NCBI GenBank assembly: GCA_016712745.1
Contig: JADJQN010000001.1
Span: 1,550,001 to 1,614,000 of the forward strand
Length of the DNA stretch: 64,000 nucleotides
Direction of reading: 5' to 3'
Origin: Sandaracinaceae bacterium
GTDB lineage: Bacteria > Myxococcota_A > Polyangia > Polyangiales > JADJQN01
Notes under the pieces: model-generated
The model's input: only the letters and a program-made list of their open reading frames with translations
Told to the model about the DNA's origin: nothing
The model's database searches: none
Program-made: the position numbers and the translations under genes
Shown here: one piece after another, positions 35,083 through 41,827 of the stretch
How the letters are laid out: each line of letters starts with the position of its first letter
How positions within the stretch are numbered: the first letter of the stretch is position 1

Positions 35083-35876
35083 TGGTGGTTGGCTTGATGG
35101 GCCCGCAAAGCATTCACGCGAAGGACCGTACCGACGTCGAGGGCATCGACATCGTTGTGGCTATGGATCTTTCCGGCTCGATGGAAGCGGCGGACGTCGC
35201 ACCCAACCGATTCCTCGCCAGCAAGGCCGTGGTTGGCCAGTTCATCGTGCGCCGCCCCAATGATCGCATCGGCGCCGTGATCTTCGGTCGCGAAGCGTAC
35301 ACCTTGCTTCCGCTCACGACCGACCATGAGACTTTGCGCAACATGGTATCCGAGCTCGAGCTCGGCATGATTGACGGACGAGGCACCGCGATCGGCAACG
35401 CACTTGGCGTTTCGCTCAATCGCCTACGCAGCTCGCACGCGAAGACCAAGATTGTGATTCTTCTGACGGACGGCAATTCGAACAGCGGAAACGTCTCGCC
35501 GGATCAAGCGGCTGATTTTGCGAAGACGATGCACGTGAAGGTTTACACCATCCTGATGGGGCAGAGCGATGAAGCACCCCAACAGCAGGGAACCGATCTC
35601 TTCGGCAATCCGATTTTCCGTAGAGCGCCGTCGCCGATCAATCCCGAGCTTTTGCGCAACATGGCAACGCACACAGGTGGCGAAGCGTACCGAGCCACGG
35701 ACCGCAACGGCCTCGAGCAAAGCTTCCACTCGATCTTGGATCGCTTGGAACGCTCGCAGATCGAAGACGCGGGGCGTGTCTATGGAGAGCTCTTCCCAGC
35801 GTTCGTCGGCCCTGCGCTGATTCTCCTTCTTCTTGAGCTGATTCTTGCGGTCTTCGTCTTCCGGAGGTTTCCATGA
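34902..35876 (+). CDS. batA: batA 3' part, VWA-domain membrane protein (frame-shifted)
   Basis: Second segment of the split batA. Homology begins near 35025 with IAGSLAGMRTVAVAMMVVGLMGPQ (membrane helix) and continues into a VWA domain with metal motif DLSGS and ILLTDGNSNSGN, ending with a C-terminal membrane helix. The extreme upstream start (TTG 34902) is unlikely because those residues are out of frame with the true N-terminus; an internal ATG at 35058 could yield a shorter stand-alone protein. It overlaps batB by 4 bp. In Bat systems BatA and BatB are paired inner-membrane VWA proteins facing the periplasm. Confidence 0.82.
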   Translation: MGRMPFSGGSVGSAGARLLAEHACAATFGFTRVRHAARRHRKTPHIAGSLAGMRTVAVAMMVVGLMGPQSIHAKDRTDVEGIDIVVAMDLSGSMEAADVAPNRFLASKAVVGQFIVRRPNDRIGAVIFGREAYTLLPLTTDHETLRNMVSELELGMIDGRGTAIGNALGVSLNRLRSSHAKTKIVILLTDGNSNSGNVSPDQAADFAKTMHVKVYTILMGQSDEAPQQQGTDLFGNPIFRRAPSPINPELLRNMATHTGGEAYRATDRNGLEQSFHSILDRLERSQIEDAGRVYGELFPAFVGPALILLLLELILAVFVFRRFP

Positions 35877-36943
35877 ACTGGGGAACTTCCTGGGCACTGT
35901 GGCTCTTGCTCGGTATGCCGCTCGTCGCTGCGCTTCCGATTTACGCTTTCTGGCAGCGTGGACGCGCGCGCAAGCGTTTTGGTGATCCCACCACCTTGGC
36001 AACGCTCGTGGTTGGCAAGTCGGGAGCGTTCCGCGCCGCTCGCGGGGCTATCTTCGTTCTCGGATTTGCGTTGCTGCTCCTGGCTCTCGCGCGGCCTCAG
36101 TACGGCAGTCGCACGCGCATGCTGCGCAAGCGCGGTATCGATGTGGTTGTGGCACTCGATTTCAGCAAGAGCATGCTCGCACGCGATGTTCGGCCGAGCC
36201 GCATCGACCGTGCCAAGGCCGAGCTCACGCGCTTCTTAGGCGAGCTCACCGGCGACCGTGTTGGCATCGTCGCGTTCGCAGGTGAGACCATGGAGTTTCC
36301 GATGACGCTCGATCCCGCAGCCGCGTCACTCTTCTTCCGCGACCTGGGTCCCTACGACATGCCCGTTGGCGGCACTGCCATCGGGCGCGCTCTCATGGCA
36401 GCCAAGGATTTGCTCGACCGTGGGTCTCGTCCTTCAACGGAAGGCGAAGGGCCCAATGGTCGTCAGACCTCGCGCATCGTCATTTTGATGACCGATGGCG
36501 AAGACCACGAGGGCGATCCCATCGCCGCCGCGCAGGAGCTCGCGACCGCGGGCATCAAGGTCTATGTGGTGGGAATCGGCTCGCGCACGGGGGAGCCCGT
36601 CCCGACCTACGCTCCGGACGGTACATGGACCGGCTATATGCGCGACGATTCGGGGCAGCCCGTTATGACCGCTTTGACCGCAGAAAATGAGCAACAACTG
36701 CGTGAGATCGCGCGGATCTCAGGCGGGCGTTATTTTCAGGCCGGACGTGGGTCGGTCGGCGTCGAGCAGATCCGCACCGAGATGCGCCGGATGAAACAGG
36801 ATGAACACCGAGGCCGTCGCGTGACCGTGCATGAAGACCGTTACGTGCTCGTGCTCCTGCCCGCATTCTTCTTTCTCGTGCTCGAAGCTCTGTTGCCTGA
36901 GGCATGGGTCTGGCGTCGTCGCAAGCATGCGAGGACCGCATGA
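35873..36943 (+). CDS. batB: BatB, VWA-domain inner-membrane protein
   Basis: A 356-residue VWA protein: membrane helices at about 8-26, 58-73 and 330-348, enclosing a VWA domain with intact MIDAS motif D96-F-S98-K-S100, T in GGTAIGRAL and D in LMTDGEDHEG. It is thought to form a complex with BatA and to be remodelled by MoxR. It overlaps batA and batC by 4 bp each, consistent with coupled translation. Confidence 0.93.
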   Translation: MNWGTSWALWLLLGMPLVAALPIYAFWQRGRARKRFGDPTTLATLVVGKSGAFRAARGAIFVLGFALLLLALARPQYGSRTRMLRKRGIDVVVALDFSKSMLARDVRPSRIDRAKAELTRFLGELTGDRVGIVAFAGETMEFPMTLDPAAASLFFRDLGPYDMPVGGTAIGRALMAAKDLLDRGSRPSTEGEGPNGRQTSRIVILMTDGEDHEGDPIAAAQELATAGIKVYVVGIGSRTGEPVPTYAPDGTWTGYMRDDSGQPVMTALTAENEQQLREIARISGGRYFQAGRGSVGVEQIRTEMRRMKQDEHRGRRVTVHEDRYVLVLLPAFFFLVLEALLPEAWVWRRRKHARTA

Positions 36944-37902
36944 AGTCTTTCCTGATTCTCAGCGCGCTCGTCGTCACTTGCTTGGCCGTGCCGACCAAGG
37001 CCTACGCGTGGGAGTGGTTCCGCTCAGAGAATCGCCACGTCGCCGATGGTAACGCGCGCATGCACGCGAACGACGGCGCGGGAGCGCTGCGCCTTTACGA
37101 CCAAGCGGCGCGCGAGCTGCCCCACGAAGGAGGCGTGCATCTCAATCGAGGCCTCGCGCTTTTGGCTACAAGCGATCTGGACCACGCGCGCGCTGCCTTC
37201 TTGCTTGCGACTGATCCGCCGGCGAGCCGTGAGGTGCGGGCTGCCGCGTACTACAATCTGGGCATCGCGTTCTATCGCCAGGCCGATGCCAAGGCAGGCG
37301 AGAACGATCATCAAGAAGCCCAACGTCTCTTCCGCGAAGCGGCCGACTCGTTTCGGCGCTCCTTGCGCGTGAAGCCCGGAAATCGCGATGCCGGCTGGAA
37401 TCTCGAGCTCGCGTTGCGCCGGATTCAAGAGCAGCAACAAGAGCAACAGCAACAAGAGCAACAGCAGCAACAGCAGCAACAAGAGCAACAGCAGCAACAA
37501 GAGCAACAGCAGCAACAAGAGCAACAGCAGCAGAATCAGGGCCAGCAAGATCAGAATCAGAATCAGCAGCAACAGAACCAAGAAGGTCAGAACCAGCAAA
37601 ATCAGCAGCAACAGAACCAAGAGGGTCAGGAGCAAGAGCAGCAAAATCAACAAGAGCAACAGCAAGGGCAACAAGACCAAAACCAGGACGAGCAAGGTCA
37701 GCCGCGCGAAACCAACGGCAATGAGGAAGAGGGACGCAATCCCGGCGGCGAAGACCCCGCGAACGCCGAAGAAGGCGAAGCCGTTCCAGCGGACGTGGCG
37801 CGCGTGCTCGATTCACTGCAAGACGGCGAGGACAATCTCGAACGTATGCGTGCGCGCGTTCGCGCGATGCGCGAGAATCGTAGACCGGCGCAGGACTGGT
37901 AA
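36940..37902 (+). CDS. batC: BatC, TPR protein with long Gln-rich tract
   Basis: A 320-residue exported TPR protein (signal peptide ending about KAYAWE). TPR helices cover about 30-150 (for example HLNRGLALLATSDLDHARAA and YYNLGIAFYRQADAKAG). A Gln/Glu/Asn tract of about 90 residues (163-253) follows, encoded by CAG/CAA repeats, and then an acidic C-terminal segment with a final helix. Low-complexity Gln tails are common in BatC but this one is long. The ATG at 36940 overlaps the batB stop by 4 bp and starts the signal peptide. Confidence 0.9.
   Translation: MKSFLILSALVVTCLAVPTKAYAWEWFRSENRHVADGNARMHANDGAGALRLYDQAARELPHEGGVHLNRGLALLATSDLDHARAAFLLATDPPASREVRAAAYYNLGIAFYRQADAKAGENDHQEAQRLFREAADSFRRSLRVKPGNRDAGWNLELALRRIQEQQQEQQQQEQQQQQQQQEQQQQQEQQQQQEQQQQNQGQQDQNQNQQQQNQEGQNQQNQQQQNQEGQEQEQQNQQEQQQGQQDQNQDEQGQPRETNGNEEEGRNPGGEDPANAEEGEAVPADVARVLDSLQDGEDNLERMRARVRAMRENRRPAQDW
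37429..37700 (+). repeat. CAG/CAA trinucleotide repeat tract in batC
   Basis: A near-continuous mix of CAG, CAA and GAG codons with occasional AAT/AAC, GAT and GGC. Within it, short units such as GAGCAACAGCAGCAACAA repeat in tandem. The mix of synonymous codons suggests that the tract is old enough to have diverged, but repeat-length change by slippage remains possible and would be in frame when in triplets. Confidence 0.85.
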
Positions 37903-37905
37903 CGG

Positions 37906-39780
37906 ATGAAGCGATTTGCATGGATGGTAGCCGCGAGCGTGGCGCTGACATTGAGCGCGGCGCCTCCGCGCGCGTCTGCGCAGCAGGCCGACGTCGTGAT
38001 GTCTATTGATCGCTCGGAGGCGGGTCCGGGCGAGCCCCTCTTGCTCGAGATTCGCATCAACGCGACCAACGGACGCGTGGAGTCAGTGAACCCGCCCGAC
38101 CTCTCGCGATTCACGATTCTCGGACAAGAAGACCTGCGCCCGATGCAGTTCAGCTTCAGTTTTGGAGGCGGTGGCGCAACCGTCGCGCAGTCGTCGGTCG
38201 TGCGTCGCTATCGCCTGGTGGCCAAGGCCCTTGGCCGCATCGAGCTTGGGCCGGCGCGCGTCGTCGTAGGTGGTCGTACCTTCCGCAGCAACCCCCTGTC
38301 GGTCACGATTCGCGATCCCTCGCAAGCGCAGCAAGCACCCACCGATGTCGCCGCGCCTCCGACTGCGAACCCGCCAGGATACGCGCCTCCCACGGGAACT
38401 CTCGATGGCGCGCATTTCGATCGCACTGCGTTTCTGCGTACTGTGGTCGACAAAACAACAGCGCATGTTGGTGAGCAAGTCACAGCGACGCTCTATCTGT
38501 ACGTGCACGGGTCACTCGGCAGCTCGCCAGAAGTTTCACGCGAAGCCACGACCGACGGTTTTTGGGTACACGATCTGACGCCACGCGACGACCGCGACCT
38601 CGTGACGGAGCAAACGGCCGGCGGAATCCCATTTCGAGTCTATCTACTTAAGCGCATGGCCCTTTTTCCACTGCGGGCCGGCACGTTGACCATTGGTGCG
38701 ATGCACCTCACGGCGCAGACCGCGATGGGCTTCGACACCTGGGGCGTTGCGCAGCCAGAAGCATTCGACCGCGAGGGCGTCGCGGTCTCGATAACGGTGC
38801 AAGACCTGCCAAGTGCCGGTCGTCCGAGTGGCGACGTCTACGTGGGCAACTACACCATCGAAACGCGTCTTGATCGCCCGCAGGCCGCGACCGGCGACGC
38901 GGTGACTCTCACCTGCGTCGTGCGCGGCAGTGGCAATATGCGCGAGCTTCGCATTGAGCTGCCGACAATTCCGGGGTTGAACATTCTTGCACCGCAGGTC
39001 AACGACGAGGTGAGTGCACCCAGTGATCTCGTCGGTGGCTCGCGCACGTTCGAGTGGCTGGTGGTTCCGCAGCGGGCCGGCACGTACACGATTCCAGCAA
39101 TGGGATTCAGCGTGTTCGACCCGCAGTCAGACAGCTACGCGCGCGTCGCGGCGCCGGCGCTCACACTTGTCGCCGCTGGCAACCCGATCGCGACGAGCAG
39201 CGACGCGGCAGACCGCAGGCCGCAACCAGCCACACCGGCGGCCGAGCGCGTGACTTTCGGTCCGTTGCACGCGACCAGTGAATTTTTGCACGCACGCGCT
39301 CCCCTATCTCGCGCGCGCTGGTTCGGTCTGGCTTTGTTCGCGCCGCCCGTCATCTGGTTTATCCTCGTGTTGATGCGGCTGCTGCAACGTCGCAATCGCG
39401 CGAATGAAATCTTGAATGCGCCAAAGCGCGCGGTACGTGGCGCGAAGAAGCGCCTCGCCAAGGCCGACAGTCTGGCTCAAAGCGGCGACGCGCGTTCGTT
39501 CTATACCGAAGTTGCCCGGGCAATGAAGGAAGTGCTCGAGGCACGCCTGCTTGAGCCGGTGGGTGGTTTGACGCATGCGCAACTGCGGCAATTCCTAGTG
39601 TCGCGCGGCATGCAGGACGAGCTCGTGGTTCGCATCATCGAGGAGCTCGAAGGTGGAGACTTCGCGCGTTTCAGCTCCACAGGAAGCAGCCCCGAAGAGA
39701 TGACCCGCGCGCGCGAACGCGTCGAGGCGCTTCTTCAACGAATCGATAAGTTCACGCCGACACCGAAGGATGCACCATGA
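37906..39780 (+). CDS. batD: BatD, oxygen-tolerance family membrane protein
   Basis: A 624-residue exported protein (signal peptide ending about RASAQ) of the BatD family: tandem Ig-like beta domains, beginning with the recognisable VVMSIDRSEAGPGEPLLLEI and continuing with YTIETRLDRPQAATGDAVTL. One membrane helix lies at about 476-495, followed by a cytoplasmic helical tail with KEVLEARLLEPVGGLTHAQL. It starts 3 bp after the batC stop and overlaps batE by 4 bp. Confidence 0.93.
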   Translation: MKRFAWMVAASVALTLSAAPPRASAQQADVVMSIDRSEAGPGEPLLLEIRINATNGRVESVNPPDLSRFTILGQEDLRPMQFSFSFGGGGATVAQSSVVRRYRLVAKALGRIELGPARVVVGGRTFRSNPLSVTIRDPSQAQQAPTDVAAPPTANPPGYAPPTGTLDGAHFDRTAFLRTVVDKTTAHVGEQVTATLYLYVHGSLGSSPEVSREATTDGFWVHDLTPRDDRDLVTEQTAGGIPFRVYLLKRMALFPLRAGTLTIGAMHLTAQTAMGFDTWGVAQPEAFDREGVAVSITVQDLPSAGRPSGDVYVGNYTIETRLDRPQAATGDAVTLTCVVRGSGNMRELRIELPTIPGLNILAPQVNDEVSAPSDLVGGSRTFEWLVVPQRAGTYTIPAMGFSVFDPQSDSYARVAAPALTLVAAGNPIATSSDAADRRPQPATPAAERVTFGPLHATSEFLHARAPLSRARWFGLALFAPPVIWFILVLMRLLQRRNRANEILNAPKRAVRGAKKRLAKADSLAQSGDARSFYTEVARAMKEVLEARLLEPVGGLTHAQLRQFLVSRGMQDELVVRIIEELEGGDFARFSSTGSSPEEMTRARERVEALLQRIDKFTPTPKDAP

Positions 39781-40556
39781 AACGTCTGCTGCTCCTGCTC
39801 GGCTACGCCTCACTATTCACGGCACTCGCGACAGCGGCTCACGCGGACTCGGCGCGCGAAGTGTTTCAGCGAGCCAACCAAGCGTATCTCACTGGCCAAT
39901 ACGACGCGGCGATCGCCCAGTATCAGGTTCTCGTCGAAAGCGGCGTGGCAGATCCTGACATCACGTTCAATTTGGGTACGGCGCACGCGCGTGCTGGTCA
40001 CTACGGCGAAGCGATTCGCTGGTTTGAACGAACATTGGTATTGAGGCCAGGAGATGACGATGCTGAGCGCGGGATCGCGGGCGCGACGTCCCTTCTGGGA
40101 ACCAGGCGCGCGCAAGCCGAAGGCGAGGCCACCGTGCAAACGCGTCCCGCTATGTTTGAGTCGTTCGTGCGCGGCTTCTCGGAAGACACTCTTGCGATAG
40201 CAACGCTCGCGCTTGACACACTTTTCTTCGCAGTGCTCGTTGCGTTCTTCTTCGTCGGTCGCGAGTCAACACGCTTGGCGCTTGGAATCGCGGCTCCCTT
40301 GCTCGGGCTCCTCGGTATTGTGGCGATGTTTGCGCTCGCTCAGAAGATGGGAATGTTTCGCGACGGCCGGCCCGCAGTGATCGTGCGCGAGCACGCCGAG
40401 GTTCGCGAAGGCCCAGACCCGCGTGCGGCTGAACGCGCGCACGCGTCCGAAGGCGAACGCGCGGAACTAATCTCGCGCCAAGGCAACTACGTGCACGTGC
40501 GCCTGTCGGGACGGCGCGAGGGTTTCATGCTTGTGGCTGACGTGGGTGAGATCTAG
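39777..40556 (+). CDS. batE: BatE-like TPR-membrane-SH3 protein
   Basis: A 259-residue exported protein closing the Bat operon: signal peptide (ending THAHADS-like at about 24), TPR repeats (about 27-95: ANQAYLTGQYDAAIAQYQV, then FNLGTAHARAGHYGEAIRWF), two membrane helices (about 140-162 and 165-190) and a C-terminal SH3-like domain (about 195-258, REHAEVREGP...LISRQGNYVHVRLSGRREGF). This TPR-TM-SH3 layout is typical of BatE. No terminator hairpin was evident after the stop. Confidence 0.9.
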   Translation: MKRLLLLLGYASLFTALATAAHADSAREVFQRANQAYLTGQYDAAIAQYQVLVESGVADPDITFNLGTAHARAGHYGEAIRWFERTLVLRPGDDDAERGIAGATSLLGTRRAQAEGEATVQTRPAMFESFVRGFSEDTLAIATLALDTLFFAVLVAFFFVGRESTRLALGIAAPLLGLLGIVAMFALAQKMGMFRDGRPAVIVREHAEVREGPDPRAAERAHASEGERAELISRQGNYVHVRLSGRREGFMLVADVGEI

Positions 40557-40650
40557 ATTCTGCGTCGCTGCGGGGGCGTGCCGGGGCGTCAAAAGGCTCG
40601 TAAACCCCCAAACTCGTAAACCAGCGAGACGACCTCGCGCGCCATCTCCG

Positions 40651-40679
40651 TTGACATTTTCCCGTGCCACCTCGAGGAT
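40651..40679 (+). promoter_or_regulatory. Weak promoter candidate of the response regulator
   Basis: A perfect -35 hexamer TTGACA (40651-40656) is followed after 17 bp by GAGGAT (3 of 6 match to -10). It stands 36 bp before the response-regulator ATG. About 30 bp further upstream, CTCGTAAACC occurs twice 15 bp apart, a possible binding site. The -10 match is poor. Confidence 0.35.
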
Positions 40680-40714
40680 TCCTCTCGAACCGAGTTGTTA
40701 CGAGGGCTTTCACG

Positions 40715-41107
40715 ATGGCCGGCAAACAGGATCTCAAAGACACCATTCTCGTCGCGGATGACGACTTGGACATCTTGGCCTTGGTCACGCGCCACTTGCG
40801 CACGACCGGCGCGACGATTCTCGAGGCCTCCGACGGCGAGGAAGCATTGCGCGTCGCCAAAGAGAAGAAGCCCGCCCTGCTGGTGCTCGACGTGATGATG
40901 CCCGGCATGAGCGGCTGGGAAGTCTGCCGCGCGATCCGTGAGGATGCCTCGTTGAAAGATACAGGCGTAATCATGCTCACCGGCATTGGCGAGCGCCTAA
41001 ACGAAATGACATCGCCGCTCTACGGCGCGGACGAGTACATCGACAAGCCTTTCGATCTGACCGATCTCGAGAAGCGCGTCCGCAAAGTCCTCGCCGCTCG
41101 CAAGTAA
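40715..41107 (+). CDS. Single-domain response regulator
   Basis: A 130-residue stand-alone receiver (CheY-like) with no output domain. Phospho-acceptor Asp59 lies in LLVLDVMMPG; the acidic pair is in VADDDLD (14-20), with Thr89 in IMLTG and Lys111 in YIDKPF. The ATG at 40715 is preferred to an earlier in-frame ATG because it begins the receiver fold. No kinase gene is adjacent; the PocR kinase at 6.3 kb also lacks a partner, but a link is speculative. Confidence 0.93.
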   Translation: MAGKQDLKDTILVADDDLDILALVTRHLRTTGATILEASDGEEALRVAKEKKPALLVLDVMMPGMSGWEVCRAIREDASLKDTGVIMLTGIGERLNEMTSPLYGADEYIDKPFDLTDLEKRVRKVLAARK

Positions 41108-41165
41108 CGACCGCCCTCACCAGACCGCGCGCGCGATTTCGACTTCTCACGAAACAACACGCGGC

Positions 41166-41383
41166 CGGAAGTGGGGACGCGCTCCTCGTATCAGAACGGC
41201 CAGCTACGCGGCCGGGCGAGAGGGGACGCGCTACACGGGACGGGAGTCCTTGCAAATCCGCGCCTAGGAGCCGTGCGGGCCGGTGGCGCGGGCAAGGACT
41301 CCCTCGGCTCTCACGCCAAGTGGCGCGTGGTTCCCAGCATTGCCACTTGGCATTCGAGACGCCCCTTACGCGCATCTTCACGG
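41166..41383 (+). repeat. Structured repeat element, copy A
   Basis: Left boundary CGGAAGTGGGGACGCGC at 41166-41182. Stem 1 pairs 41242-41253 with 41292-41303 (12 bp, perfect), an inner stem 41258-41264 with 41285-41291 (CCGCGCC/GGCGCGG), enclosing a 20-nt loop at 41265-41284. Stem 2 pairs 41315-41324 with 41342-41351 (10 bp, perfect). An inverted, diverged copy (B) lies at 41598-41770. Compared with B this copy has an extra ~40 bp near its left end and a degenerate right end. Confidence 0.8.
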
Positions 41384-41408
41384 AACGACAGCCCCTCTGC
41401 CCATTGAG

Positions 41409-41431
41409 AAAAAGGGGACGTTCCCCTTTTT
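41409..41431. repeat. Palindrome P1 (AAAAAGGGGACGTTCCCCTTTTT type)
   Basis: An A5-GGGG-ACGTT-CCCC-T5 hairpin unit. The next two units start exactly 50 and 100 bp later. It lies between the two copies of the structured element, whose ends share the GGGGACGT core. Confidence 0.85.
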
Positions 41432-41458
41432 CTGCGACTCTTCGATCAACTTGCTGAG

Positions 41459-41479
41459 AAAAGGGGACGTTCCCCTTTT
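41459..41479. repeat. Palindrome P2, same orientation as P1
   Basis: An A4-GGGG-ACGTT-CCCC-T4 unit. The 27-nt spacer before it shares 18 of 27 positions with the spacer after it, so this is a degenerate 50-bp tandem array rather than three unrelated hairpins. Confidence 0.85.
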
Positions 41480-41508
41480 CGGCAGCCCTCCGTTCAACCT
41501 CCTGAGTG

Positions 41509-41529
41509 AAAAAGGGGAACGTCCCCTTT
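41509..41529. repeat. Palindrome P3, opposite orientation
   Basis: An A5-GGGG-AACGT-CCCC-TTT unit; the central pentamer is the reverse complement of that in P1 and P2. Confidence 0.85.
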
Positions 41530-41597
41530 CTTTTGTCGTGCGGCGCACGCGTTACGCACTTGGCGGACTTGCGATTGGCCGGCGTGAGAGTAGCGGG

Positions 41598-41770
41598 CGG
41601 AAGTGGGGATGTGCGTAGGGGGCCGTCGCGAATGCCAACTCGCCAAGCTAGAGACCACGCGCGAGTTGGCATGAGAGCCGAGGAACCTCTTGCCCGTGCC
41701 ACCGGCCTGCACGGCTCCTAGGCACGGATCTGCAGGAGGTTCCGTCCCCCGCAGCACGTCCCCACTTCCG
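41598..41770 (-). repeat. Structured repeat element, copy B (inverted), with terminal inverted repeats
   Basis: Ends CGGAAGTGGGGATGTGC (41598-41614) and the inverse CGGAAGTGGGGACGTGC (41770-41754) match at 16 of 17 positions, so the element is bounded by terminal inverted repeats. Stem 2 pairs 41632-41643 with 41661-41672 (12 bp), stem 1 pairs 41682-41693 with 41732-41743 (12 bp with one G-U), inner stem 41694-41700 with 41721-41727. The loop 41701-41720 differs from copy A by one base. There is no transposase gene; the element looks non-autonomous. Confidence 0.82.
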
Positions 41771-41827
41771 GCAGCGTATTGCTGCGCCCGGGGCATCAGG
41801 CGAGTTCGATTCCTAAACGCGCACTGT

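Noticed and set aside
41409..41529. Three regularly spaced repeats, at first CRISPR-like
   Set aside because: Only three units, spacers are related to each other, one unit is inverted and there are no cas genes.
41283..41618. Open frame across the palindromes with KKGTFPFF-like repeats
   Set aside because: It is a by-product of the palindromic repeats; both copies and orientations give similar nonsense peptides and there is no start signal.
41781..41820. GAGTTCGATTCC resembling a tRNA T arm
   Set aside because: The flanks do not pair into a 5-bp T stem and no acceptor, D or anticodon stem fits upstream.
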